Shown in pieces: positions 11,129 through 20,001 of a stretch of 50,737 nucleotides of DNA. How positions within the stretch are numbered: the stretch's first letter is position 1; each line of letters begins with the position of its first letter. The position numbers were made by a program, and so were the translations under genes. Source of the DNA: Erysipelotrichaceae bacterium (GTDB taxonomy: Bacteria; Bacillota_I; Bacilli_A; RF39; UBA660); contig JALEZJ010000103.1 in the NCBI GenBank assembly GCA_022772985.1, forward strand, positions 1-50,737. Reading direction: 5' to 3'. The notes beneath the pieces were generated by a model, which worked only from the letters and a program-made list of their open reading frames with translations, was not told the origin of the DNA and did no database searches.

Positions 11129-13206
11129 CTTTGCATTCCTTTCACATTTTGATTTGCAATATCATTGACATTGTACCATCCTTCTGCATAGGCGTTTATT
11201 TCAGCATTTATTAGTGGAGAACTTCCATCATAATCTTGAAGATACTTTTCTTGATTGGCAGTTAGAATACTTACCACTTCGCCACCATTTTTAATTAATT
11301 CATCTATTTTTTGGTTGGCTAATTCATCACTGGCATAGATTTGGTTCATTCCGTTTTCATTTAAAATTGCTACTCCTAAAATAACTCTTTTATCTGTATT
11401 CTTATAATATGCAGAATAAGAATTTTCACCTAAATAAGCATCATATTCATTATTATATATTCTAGTTCCTTCATTTAACTTAATATTTCCGCCAATTTTT
11501 ATAAAAGATTCTTCTTTATTTTCAATATTTTCATCTTCTAGTATCGTTAAATTTTCTGGACTTGATTCTTTTTCGTCATTACTTTGATTAGATTGCTGTG
11601 ATGTCGTATCTTGCTTTTCCGTTTCATTTGTTGTCTTTTCTTGACTAGATGTTTTATCTACATTTTCCGCTTTAGTAACTATATCATCCCCAGCTTTTAT
11701 TTGATAAGGATTTTCTAAATCATTTAAACTTTTTTCAATTTCTTTTTCTAAATCGGTGTTTTTAACATCATTTTCTGAAACACTTTCTGTTGTTGCTTTT
11801 GCTGACTTTGACTCTTTTCTATTGTTTATTAATTCGCTAGCTCCAACACTTGTTAATCCTAATATTAACGTAGCTGCAATAACTCCTATTCTGACTTTTA
11901 TTTCTTTATCCATATTTTTTAATGATTTTCTTATCTTCGTTACGATGCCAGAAATTGGTTTTTTGGTATTATTTTTTTGAAGAATTGGTTGGTTTTCATC
12001 TGAAATAAGTTCTTTTACTGGTACAGATTTATTTTTTATATCATCATTATTTCCAATTGATATGTATTCTTCTTTTGACCATGGTGCTTTGTTAATATCT
12101 TCTGCTTTTGCTTCTTCATATATATCATTCATAAATAAGCCATTTATATTTTGATATGAGCTAGGTTCATTAAAATTATCTTGAGCTATTTTTTTCTGTT
12201 GGATTGGAGCTACATAATCAGGAGAATTAATCGTTGGGGTAGCTTTTTCCATTATCTGGTTCCAACTATTGGCTGCTTTTTCAAAATTTGGTGTATATGG
12301 TGGAATATCGCTCAAAGATTCTTTGCTGGAAATAGATTTTTCTATTTCTTCATAATAATCATCTTTTGGTTCTTCTATTCCAGCTTGATTTCTAATATTC
12401 TGCCACAATTTTTGAGAATTTCTAAAATTTACGGATTTAGATGATAAATTTTGATTTTCATCTCTTTCTTCAAAAAGAGGTAGTGGATATGGTTGATTTG
12501 ATTTATTTAATAAATCATCTGGTTCATTGGTCTTTTTAGAATCATTTTGTTCTATAGAAAACTCTGTTTCGATTGGTTTTGGTATTTCTTGTTTTTTCGA
12601 ATAAAATTGATCAAAATGATCTTCATTTTCACTTATTACTGCTGATTCGGGAGATGGTTGTTTTGTTTCATTTAATTTTTTTCTTTCGTCTTCTGATAAG
12701 TAATCCATCATTAATCTATTAATTAATTGTTTTTCTAAATCGGTATCGGTTGATGAATTCATCTCGTGCATTGAAACTTCACTCTTACTATCTTTTAGTA
12801 AATCATCCATAATCGGTTCTAATGGGGGATCTTCCGCTAGATCTTCTTGTTTCTTTTGTTCAGAAATGTTTTCCTTATTTAATAATGTTTGAGCCATAAT
12901 TTGAGCAACGATATCTTCTTCATCCGTTACTGAACTATTTGATAATGACTGTGCATTTTTCATTGTACTTAGATTTTCATTTTCTACTACTGAATTATCT
13001 TTTGATTCTTTTATAACTTCTGTACGGAAATTTGCCATATTACTGATACTATTAGAAATAGCCTTTTGCATGATTTTTAATTCCTGTAATGCTTTTTCGT
13101 CATCTTCTTCTCTTGGGGTTTTGGAATTTTGATATTTTGATACATTTTCATCTATCTTTCTTTTTATTTTTTCTAATTCTTGGTATATTTCCCTTACATC
13201 TTTCAT
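11125..13206 (-). CDS. Large single-pass membrane protein with long acidic/low-complexity cytoplasmic region
   Basis: ORF track starts at 13236, but ATG at 13206 (MKDVREIYQELEKIKRKIDENVSKY) is preceded by AGAGGTG. One TM (VRIGVIAATLILGLTSVGASELI), then a C-terminal extracytoplasmic domain. Confidence 0.85.
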   Translation of the reverse strand: MKDVREIYQELEKIKRKIDENVSKYQNSKTPREEDDEKALQELKIMQKAISNSISNMANFRTEVIKESKDNSVVENENLSTMKNAQSLSNSSVTDEEDIVAQIMAQTLLNKENISEQKKQEDLAEDPPLEPIMDDLLKDSKSEVSMHEMNSSTDTDLEKQLINRLMMDYLSEDERKKLNETKQPSPESAVISENEDHFDQFYSKKQEIPKPIETEFSIEQNDSKKTNEPDDLLNKSNQPYPLPLFEERDENQNLSSKSVNFRNSQKLWQNIRNQAGIEEPKDDYYEEIEKSISSKESLSDIPPYTPNFEKAANSWNQIMEKATPTINSPDYVAPIQQKKIAQDNFNEPSSYQNINGLFMNDIYEEAKAEDINKAPWSKEEYISIGNNDDIKNKSVPVKELISDENQPILQKNNTKKPISGIVTKIRKSLKNMDKEIKVRIGVIAATLILGLTSVGASELINNRKESKSAKATTESVSENDVKNTDLEKEIEKSLNDLENPYQIKAGDDIVTKAENVDKTSSQEKTTNETEKQDTTSQQSNQSNDEKESSPENLTILEDENIENKEESFIKIGGNIKLNEGTRIYNNEYDAYLGENSYSAYYKNTDKRVILGVAILNENGMNQIYASDELANQKIDELIKNGGEVVSILTANQEKYLQDYDGSSPLINAEINAYAEGWYNVNDIANQNVKGMQR

Positions 13207-13226
13207 AGTATTCACCTCTCGGTAAT

Positions 13227-13255
13227 ATATTAACATATTATTTATGGTTATTCAA
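13227..13255 (-). promoter_or_regulatory. Putative sigma-A promoter of the 703-aa ORF
   Basis: TTGAAT-N17-TAATAT with upstream TGT; if used, the annotated start at 13236 would be at or upstream of the transcription start. Confidence 0.55.
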
Positions 13256-13275
13256 CACCTTTGTTTTTTGTTGAC

Positions 13276-13325
13276 AAAAAAAGAAAAGAAAATGTCATTT
13301 CCAGACATTTTGCTTTTCTCTTTTC
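13276..13325 (-). terminator. Intrinsic terminator after rplL
   Basis: Minus strand AAAATGTC-TGGAAAT-GACATTTT followed by CTTTTCTTTTTTT. Confidence 0.85.
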
Positions 13326-13333
13326 TACTTTTA

Positions 13334-13702
13334 TTATTGAAGTTCTACAGTAGCGCCAGCTTCTTCTAATTGTGCTTTTAAAGCTTCTGCTTCTTCTTTT
13401 GCAATTCCTTCTTTGATTGCTCCACCATTATCAGCGATTTCTTTTGCTTCTTTTAATCCTAATCCAGTTACTTCTTTAATAATTTTAATAACTGGTAATT
13501 TGTTAGCACCTGCTGCAGTTAAAACAACATTAACTTTAGAAGGTCCTTCTTCTACAGCTGCTGCAGCTGGTGCTGCTGCTACTGCTACTGCACTTGGATC
13601 TACTCCAAATTCCTCCTTCATTGCATCTACTAATTCTTTTACTTCAAGAATTGTCATTTCTTTTAAAGCACTGATAAATTCGTCTCTTGTTAATTTTGCC
13701 AT
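13334..13702 (-). CDS. rplL: 50S ribosomal protein L7/L12
   Basis: 122 aa; VNVVLTAAGANKLPVIKIIKEVTGLGLKEAKEIADNGG. Confidence 0.99.
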   Translation of the reverse strand: MAKLTRDEFISALKEMTILEVKELVDAMKEEFGVDPSAVAVAAAPAAAAVEEGPSKVNVVLTAAGANKLPVIKIIKEVTGLGLKEAKEIADNGGAIKEGIAKEEAEALKAQLEEAGATVELQ

Positions 13703-13730
13703 TATATTTTCCTCCTTAATTTTTATTTTT

Positions 13731-14225
13731 TTAGTTTTCTTCTTTATCTTTTGTGTATAAATCTAAGCAGATTGATAAATCTCTAATTGTTGCTATCATT
13801 CCACCTGCTAACATTGTTAACAATCCTTCTCTAGATGGAATAGCTGCGTATGATTTTAATTCCTCTAGTGTTACAACACGACCTTCTACTACTCCTGCTT
13901 TTAATTCTAAAGCTTCATGATTTTTAGCAAACTCACTAATAATCTTTACAGGAGCTAGTTCATCGCTAGAGAATGAAATTGCAGTTGGTCCTTCTAAATA
14001 GCTATCTAATTCTAATCCAGAATCTTTGATAGCTCTTTTTGCTAAAGTATTTTTATATACTTTGTAATCAGAACCTGATTCTCTTAAACTTCTTCTTAAT
14101 TCTGTTACTTCAGATACCTTTAAGCCACGTGGGTCAAATAATACCACTGATGAAGCATTAGAAAATTTTTCTTTAATTTCATCAATTACTGCTTGTTTTT
14201 GTTCTAATATTTTTGCATTTGCCAC
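13731..14225 (-). CDS. rplJ: 50S ribosomal protein L10
   Basis: 164 aa; ANAKILEQKQAVIDEIKEKFSNASSVVLFDPRGLKVSEVTELRRSLR. Confidence 0.98.
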   Translation of the reverse strand: MANAKILEQKQAVIDEIKEKFSNASSVVLFDPRGLKVSEVTELRRSLRESGSDYKVYKNTLAKRAIKDSGLELDSYLEGPTAISFSSDELAPVKIISEFAKNHEALELKAGVVEGRVVTLEELKSYAAIPSREGLLTMLAGGMIATIRDLSICLDLYTKDKEEN

Positions 14226-14249
14226 CTATAACAACTCCTTTCTTTCATT

Positions 14250-14373
14250 CATGCCATAATAAAACCCTCGTTTTAGTTACGAGGGATAAAAAGGTTAGTG
14301 CTTTTTTATTCCTCGGTAAGATTTTCAAACGTCATTCACGTCCTTACTGTCTTTGGCATAAATTCTGCATTCG
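14250..14373 (-). ncRNA. Ribosomal protein L10 leader (autoregulatory 5' UTR of rplJL)
   Basis: Minus strand GCCAAAGACAGTAAGGACGTGAATGACG...CTTACCGAGG matches the L10-leader signature; ends in hairpin CCCTCGT-N7-ACGAGGG (14265-14285) followed by TTTTATTA. Confidence 0.85.
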
Positions 14374-14379
14374 GGTTTT

Positions 14380-14408
14380 ATTATATAACAACTATGATTA
14401 TTTGTCAA
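14380..14408 (-). promoter_or_regulatory. Consensus sigma-A promoter for rplJL, overlapping the rplA 3' end
   Basis: TTGACA-N17-TATAAT; the -35 lies in the last codons of rplA (TTT GAC AAA TAA). Confidence 0.85.
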
Positions 14409-15093
14409 ATGAATTTAAATCAATTTTAATTCCAGGACCCATTGTAGAAGAAATAGAAATATTTTTTACATAGTTTCCTTTAGCAGTTGTTGGTTTTGCT
14501 TTTAAGATTACTTCAATAAAAGCTTTTAAATTAGCTACTAATTTTTCATCTTCAAAGCTTGCTTTTCCAAAAATTCCATGAACATTTCCAAAACTATCCG
14601 TACGGTAATTTACTTTACCTTTTTTAGTCTCTTCAATTGCACGTACCACATCTGTTGTAACAGTTCCTGTTTTAGGGTTTGGCATTAAACCTTTTGGTCC
14701 TAATAATTTACCAATTTTACCTAACATAGGCATCATTTCTGGTGTTGCGATAATTACATCATAATCAAACCAATTTTCGTGTTCAATTTTGGCAATCATG
14801 TCAACATCTCCAACATAGTCAGCTCCAGCGTTTTTAGCTGCTGTTGCTTGTTCTCCTTTCGCTAAAACAAGAATTGTTTTGCTTTTTCCTGTTCCATATG
14901 GTAATACTACTGCTCCACGTAACTGTTGATCGGCTTTTTTTACATCTAAGTTTAAATTCATAGCAACTTCTAAAGTAGCATCAAATTTTGCATTAGATGT
15001 TTTCTTTGCTAGAGCAATTGCATCTTCTATAGAATAAGCTTTATTTTTATCTATTTGTTCTAAATTAGCAATATGTCTTTTGCTTTTTTTCAT
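14398..15093 (-). CDS. rplA: 50S ribosomal protein L1
   Basis: 231 aa; [26 protein letters not shown]. Confidence 0.99.
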   Translation of the reverse strand: MKKSKRHIANLEQIDKNKAYSIEDAIALAKKTSNAKFDATLEVAMNLNLDVKKADQQLRGAVVLPYGTGKSKTILVLAKGEQATAAKNAGADYVGDVDMIAKIEHENWFDYDVIIATPEMMPMLGKIGKLLGPKGLMPNPKTGTVTTDVVRAIEETKKGKVNYRTDSFGNVHGIFGKASFEDEKLVANLKAFIEVILKAKPTTAKGNYVKNISISSTMGPGIKIDLNSFDK

Positions 15094-15104
15094 TTTTTTA
15101 CCTC

Positions 15105-15170
15105 CTTTGTGGTCTATAGCGGACTTGTAATCCTTCCACGGATAGGTGATTACACCTATTAGGAATTATT
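15105..15170 (-). promoter_or_regulatory. Candidate L1-binding operator in the rplK-rplA intergenic region
   Basis: Minus strand TAGGTGTAATCACCTATCCGTGGAAGGATTACAAGTCCGC: hairpin TAGGTGtaatCACCTA followed by GTGGAAGG; the motif recurs in the rplK leader. Confidence 0.5.
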
Positions 15171-15195
15171 CGATTTTTGATTCTATTATTTTCAA

Positions 15196-15615
15196 TTAGT
15201 CTTTAATTTCGATTCCCATGTTACGGGCTGTACCTTCTATAATTTTCATTGCATCTTCAATATCATAAGCATTTAAATCGGGCATTTTAGTTTCAGCAAT
15301 TTCTCTTAATTGTTCACGAGTAATTGTTGCAACTGTTTCTCCTTTGGTAGCACCTTTCCCAATCTTAGCAATTTTTTTTAATAAGAATGCTGCTGGTGGA
15401 GTTTTTAATGCAAGATCAAATGTTCTATCTTCATAAATTGTGATCTCAACTGGTAAAATATCTCCCATTTTATCTCTTGTTGCATCATTGAATTTGGTAC
15501 AAAATTCTTGTAAGTTAATTCCTGCAGGTCCTAATACTGTTCCAACTGGTGGAGCAGGTGTAGCACGTCCAGCAGGGATTTGTAATTTAATTTTCTTCGT
15601 AATTTCTTTTGCCAC
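15196..15615 (-). CDS. rplK: 50S ribosomal protein L11
   Basis: [42 protein letters not shown] start at 15615 is better than the track start (15624), which lies in the AGGAGGTG RBS. Confidence 0.98.
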   Translation of the reverse strand: MAKEITKKIKLQIPAGRATPAPPVGTVLGPAGINLQEFCTKFNDATRDKMGDILPVEITIYEDRTFDLALKTPPAAFLLKKIAKIGKGATKGETVATITREQLREIAETKMPDLNAYDIEDAMKIIEGTARNMGIEIKD

Positions 15616-15624
15616 GAAAAACAC

Positions 15625-15752
15625 CTCCTATTAATTATTAATATTATTTTTTCGCGAGTGGTTCAAACGGGTTAGAAAAGTTCAGTTTGGCGTCCGCTTT
15701 ACTTCCTTTCCTTCTTTCTCCTTCCACTTATTAAACCTAATATCTGGTTGCG
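15625..15752 (-). promoter_or_regulatory. rplK leader with candidate L1 operator
   Basis: About 130-nt leader with minus-strand AAGTGGAAGGAGAAAG and AAGCGGAC, echoing the rplK-rplA intergenic motif. Confidence 0.5.
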
Positions 15753-15758
15753 GTTATA

Positions 15759-15787
15759 ATCATAGCATAAAAAATCTCGCTTTTCAA
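15759..15787 (-). promoter_or_regulatory. Sigma-A promoter of rplKA
   Basis: TTGAAA-N17-TATGAT with extended -10 TGC. Confidence 0.8.
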
Positions 15788-15819
15788 CTGTTTTTTGTTT
15801 TTATTTTATATTAATTTTA

Positions 15820-16356
15820 TCATTCAATACTTGCAATATCGGTGAAATCGACTTCTACTTTGGTCACTTGTCCAAATAAATCCACATTAACATTTAGTTT
15901 TTGAGTCTTCATATCGGCACTTTCAATAGTTCCTTCCATATCTTTGAATGGTCCATCTAAAATCTTTACTCTTTTACCAGGTTCTAGTTCCTTCGTTACA
16001 TCAATCCTACTTAATCCCATTGAACCTAAAATGTTATCTACTTCATGGGGTAATAATGGAATTGGTTTTGCTCCTTTTCCAGAAGATCCAATAAATCCTG
16101 TTACTCCTTGCGTATTTCTCACAATATACCATGCTTCATCTGACATTACCATTTCAACTAGTACATATCCTGGAAACATCTTTTTAACTTTTTCTTTTTT
16201 TACTCCATTTTTTACTTCAATAATTTTTTGTTCTGGTACTACAACACGATAAATATTATTATGTAATTCCATAGAATTAATCATCATTTCTAACTTTTCT
16301 TTTACTTTATATTCATATCCTGTAACTGTATTTACTACATACCATTCTTTTTTCAT
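15820..16356 (-). CDS. nusG: Transcription termination/antitermination protein NusG
   Basis: KKEWYVVNTVTGYEYKVKEKLE..., MFPGYVLVEMVMSDEAWYIVRNTQGVTGFIGS, KOW region VKILDGPFKDMEGTI. Confidence 0.99.
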   Translation of the reverse strand: MKKEWYVVNTVTGYEYKVKEKLEMMINSMELHNNIYRVVVPEQKIIEVKNGVKKEKVKKMFPGYVLVEMVMSDEAWYIVRNTQGVTGFIGSSGKGAKPIPLLPHEVDNILGSMGLSRIDVTKELEPGKRVKILDGPFKDMEGTIESADMKTQKLNVNVDLFGQVTKVEVDFTDIASIE

Positions 16357-16544
16357 TATGCAACACTCCTTAATAAAGATACTAACATATCAATCGCATA
16401 GAAATATACTCCTAAACATATCATAAATGTTACTGTTGTAATAGAGTATTTGACTAATTCTTTGCCACTTGTCCATCTAATACGTCCGATTTCTTTTTTT
16501 ACGCCTTTAAAATATTTGGTTATTCCATTTAATATTTTTTTCAT
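16356..16544 (-). CDS. secE: Preprotein translocase subunit SecE
   Basis: 62 aa, YFKGVKKEIGRIRWTSGKELVKYSITTVTFMICLGVYFYAIDMLVS; adjacent to nusG with TAATG overlap. Confidence 0.95.
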   Translation of the reverse strand: MKKILNGITKYFKGVKKEIGRIRWTSGKELVKYSITTVTFMICLGVYFYAIDMLVSLLRSVA

Positions 16545-16599
16545 ATATCCTCCTATTACAAATATTTGATTAAAATAAAAACACCTTCGTGTTGCTTTA

Positions 16600-16628
16600 A
16601 ATATAGCACTTCAGGAGCTTTATGTCAA
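16600..16628 (-). promoter_or_regulatory. Sigma-A promoter of secE-nusG
   Basis: TTGACA-N17-TATATT with extended -10 TGC. Confidence 0.85.
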
Positions 16629-16879
16629 TCATTTCTTGTAGTTTTTATCTTTTTTGAAGAAAAAATACTTCTATATATTTTTCTTCTTTTTTTATCTTTT
16701 CGATGGTAAAAAATGCTGAGTTTATTTAATTTCTATGTATTGCAATCTTTTTTATTAAATATAAGCATATTTTAATATTTTTTGGTAATAATATTATCAT
16801 ATTTGGTGATATTTTATTCATTATATTTTTGTTCTATAATTATTGTTTATAATTAGAATGAATGGATGGGTGATAATTC

Positions 16880-17212
16880 ATGGACTTTGGCAGTAAAATA
16901 CAGATGCTTAGAAAAAATCACAATTTATCTCAAGAAAAGTTGGCTTCTATTTTAAAAATTAATCGTAATTATTTATCTAGGATAGAAACTGGTAAGTCCG
17001 AGCCTTCTTTATCTGTAATTCGTGATATTGCTCAGTATTTTCATATTGATATTGCTACGTTAATGGATATTCAGATGAATGGAAGTAATGCAGAAGAAAA
17101 AATTCAAAAAATTGTGGAAGGTTGTCAATATTTAATGGATGATGATTTGGATTTTCTTATTCGTGTGATATCTGTTATGAGGGAAGAATATGTAAAGAGG
17201 GATTTTGATTAA
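16880..17212 (+). CDS. XRE/Cro-CI family helix-turn-helix regulator
   Basis: GSKIQMLRKNHNLSQEKLASILKINRNYLSRIETGKSEPSLSVIRDIAQYFHIDI. Confidence 0.92.
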   Translation: MDFGSKIQMLRKNHNLSQEKLASILKINRNYLSRIETGKSEPSLSVIRDIAQYFHIDIATLMDIQMNGSNAEEKIQKIVEGCQYLMDDDLDFLIRVISVMREEYVKRDFD

Positions 17213-17486
17213 CTTCTTTTTTTATGCTATAAAAGTTCTTGTATGTTTTATCTTTTAAATATTTTTATATCAGATATTTGTATTTATTCAATTGAATCAT
17301 ACAATTTTATCTAATTCAATTTATCTAGTTAAAAATATTATTTTTCAACAACTTTGTGGATAATTTATTAGTTTTTTTATATCAATGGTCTTTCTACAAT
17401 TCAGTACTTTTTGTCAATAAAGATTAGATTGCTTTTTTTGATATTCAATATTATAATTGTGTTATATTTAGAAACGGAGGTAGTTT

Positions 17487-18347
17487 ATGCGTATTAGTCA
17501 GGATTGGGAAGATTATCAATGTCTTGCTAGTGGAGATGGAGAAAAGATTGAAAAATGGGGAAATATTATTTTAAGAAGACCTGATCCTCAAATTATTTGG
17601 AAAAAATCAAATAGTCAAATTTGGAATGAATGGGATGGCTTTTATCATCGTAGTAATAAGGGTGGTGGTAGTTGGGAATTTAAAAAAAAGATTCCTGATG
17701 AATGGAAGGTTCATTATAAAGAATTGACATTTCAGGTAAGTCCTACTAATTTTAAGCATACTGGTATTTTTCCAGAGCAAGCTGTGAATTGGGATTATGT
17801 GATGAAGAGAATTCGTAATGATAATCGAGTTGAATTTAGAGTATTGAATTTATTTGCTTATACAGGTTGTGCTACGATGGCGGCTTCCATGGCAGGTGCT
17901 AGTGAAGTTGTTCATGTAGATGCTTCTCGTGGTATGATTGAATGGGCAAAGAAAAATAGAGATTTATGTGGACTTACGAATCATAAAATTCGTTTTATTG
18001 TGGATGATGTTATTAAATTTTTGGAACGAGAAAAAAGACGAGGTCGAACTTATCATGGGATTATTATGGATCCTCCTAGTTATGGGAGAGGCCCTAATGG
18101 AGAGGTATGGAAGTTAGAGGATAATTTACAAGAATTACTTTTTAAGGCTAGAGATGTATTAGATAAGGATTATTCTTTCTTATTAATTAATTCTTATACT
18201 ACTGGTGTATCTCCTACTTCTTTAAATAATATATTGAAATTGACATTTTCTAATAATCAAGTAGAAACAGGAGAAATAGGACTTCCAATTTTAGAAAATA
18301 ATTTGGTACTTCCTTGTGGTATTTATGGCAGAGTTACCAAAGATTAA
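17487..18347 (+). CDS. Class I SAM-dependent methyltransferase (RlmI/RlmK-like, COG1092)
   Basis: GIFPEQAVNWDYV, VLNLFAYTGCATMAASMAGASEVVHVDASRGMIEWAKKN, IIMDPPSYGRGPNGE. Confidence 0.9.
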   Translation: MRISQDWEDYQCLASGDGEKIEKWGNIILRRPDPQIIWKKSNSQIWNEWDGFYHRSNKGGGSWEFKKKIPDEWKVHYKELTFQVSPTNFKHTGIFPEQAVNWDYVMKRIRNDNRVEFRVLNLFAYTGCATMAASMAGASEVVHVDASRGMIEWAKKNRDLCGLTNHKIRFIVDDVIKFLEREKRRGRTYHGIIMDPPSYGRGPNGEVWKLEDNLQELLFKARDVLDKDYSFLLINSYTTGVSPTSLNNILKLTFSNNQVETGEIGLPILENNLVLPCGIYGRVTKD

Positions 18348-18993
18348 TATATTATACGAAGATAATCATTTACTGGTAGTAGAGAAACCTGTTTATATGC
18401 CAGTATGTGAGGATGAATCCCATGATTTAGATTTATTGAGTGTGCTAAAAAATTATTTGAAAGAGAAATATCAAAAGCCAGGAAATGTTTATTTGGGGCT
18501 TGTTCACAGACTTGATCGTCCCGTTGGTGGGGTGATGGTATTTGCTCGTACTAGTAAGGCTGCTAGTAGGTTGAGTAAAGAGATCGTGAATCATGAATTA
18601 GAGAAAGTATATTTGGCAGTGGTAGAGGGAGAGGTACTAGAGTCGGGAGAAATGTTTGATTATTTAGTTAAGGATCAAAAGAAGAATCAGTCTTACGTTA
18701 CGGATAAACAGCATGGAAAAGAAGCAAGATTACATTATAAAAGATTAGGTTATAGAAATGGCTTTAGTTTAGTGGAAATACATTTAGAAACCGGAAGAAG
18801 TCATCAGATTCGAGTACAATTTTCATCACGTGGATTTCCATTAGTTGGAGATGCAAAGTACAATCCACATCATGATGGGAAAACTAGTATTGCTTTATTT
18901 GCTAAAAAGTTATCTTTTTATCATCCTGTTACCAAAGAAAAGTTAAGTTTTAAGTTAGATGTGCCAAAAAGATACCCTTTTAATTTGTTTTAG
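18325..18993 (+). CDS. RluA-family pseudouridine synthase
   Basis: LVHRLDRPVGGVMVFARTSKAA, LETGRSHQIRVQF; overlaps the preceding MTase. ATG 18325 preferred over GTG 18316. Confidence 0.93.
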   Translation: MAELPKINILYEDNHLLVVEKPVYMPVCEDESHDLDLLSVLKNYLKEKYQKPGNVYLGLVHRLDRPVGGVMVFARTSKAASRLSKEIVNHELEKVYLAVVEGEVLESGEMFDYLVKDQKKNQSYVTDKQHGKEARLHYKRLGYRNGFSLVEIHLETGRSHQIRVQFSSRGFPLVGDAKYNPHHDGKTSIALFAKKLSFYHPVTKEKLSFKLDVPKRYPFNLF

Positions 18994-19252
18994 GGGATCT
19001 TTTTTTATTAATTAGCGTTAATTGGTAATTTTCTTTTATATGGGTTTCCTAAATAAGAGACTAAACAATTGACTAGTTATTATGAAAAATATACTTATAT
19101 TGATAATGATTTACCTATTTTCATTTTTCTGATAATTGATAATCAAAAATTTAAAATGTTGTTTTTCTTGTATAATTTAACATTATTCTAGCTTTTTTTT
19201 ATTTTCTCATGATATAATATCTTATACCAACAAAAGGAAGGGGATAGAATTT

Positions 19253-19897
19253 ATGGCACTTACAACTACATTAAATGATTTAGAATGGCAAAGGGTTCAA
19301 CAGATTATACAAAATGTCTTATTTAAAAGAAAATTTCGTTTTAATGAAAAAACAATTAGGAAGGTAATTGGGGAACATCTGAAGCAATTTGGAATGGATA
19401 GTACTATTATGGAATGTTCTTATTTTCAAATTTTATTTTTAAATACTTTGGATCAATTTGTTGAAGAAGGAATTTTATATTATATGGATGGAATTTATAT
19501 TCCTTCATCTTATATGGTATTGCATGAATATGATACTAAATGGGCAGATTTATTATATTTATATGATGATAATTCTCAATCTCCTGTTTATATTAATATT
19601 CATACTTTAAAGGATACAAAGATTCGAAAAAAAAGAGATATTCTTCTAACTGGTGGTTATATGGATCAAGATAATAGTAAGTTATTACCGCCTAATCTTT
19701 CTTTACAGGAAATTGCTTATTTATATCATTCTTTTTTAAAGGAAGGAGCTAATAAGGAAGAAGCAATTTTACATGTTTTAAATTACTATCATATCAAAGT
19801 TTTGATACCAAAAGATGAAATTGGTCGTGCTGTTATTATTCAAAATAAAAAGGATGTTCAAAAGAAAATATTAAGAAAAGATCATCTTCTTAATTAG
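19253..19897 (+). CDS. Hypothetical protein
   Basis: 214-aa ORF with upstream AAGGAAGGGG; no family recognised. Confidence 0.75.
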   Translation: MALTTTLNDLEWQRVQQIIQNVLFKRKFRFNEKTIRKVIGEHLKQFGMDSTIMECSYFQILFLNTLDQFVEEGILYYMDGIYIPSSYMVLHEYDTKWADLLYLYDDNSQSPVYINIHTLKDTKIRKKRDILLTGGYMDQDNSKLLPPNLSLQEIAYLYHSFLKEGANKEEAILHVLNYYHIKVLIPKDEIGRAVIIQNKKDVQKKILRKDHLLN

Positions 19898-19925
19898 TAT
19901 CAATTTATTCATTTTGATAAATTTG

Positions 19926-19997
19926 AAAAAAGACAATTATATTAGAGATTATTCTTAAAGTTTGAGAATAAATCATTCATTTATAATTGTCTTTTTT
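19926..19997. terminator. Bidirectional terminator between convergent genes
   Basis: Long inverted repeat aaaaaagacaattata ... ttataattgtctttttt between convergent ORFs. Confidence 0.85.
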
Positions 19998-20001
19998 CAG
20001 T

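Noticed and set aside
14213-14473. Plus-strand ORF of 86 aa
   Set aside because: Antisense to the L10 leader, rplJ start and rplA end; no protein-like features.
17355-17363. TGTGGATAA, an exact DnaA box (TTATCCACA) on the minus strand
   Set aside because: Single exact copy, no cluster, no dnaA/dnaN nearby; chance is likely in AT-rich DNA, so not called an origin.
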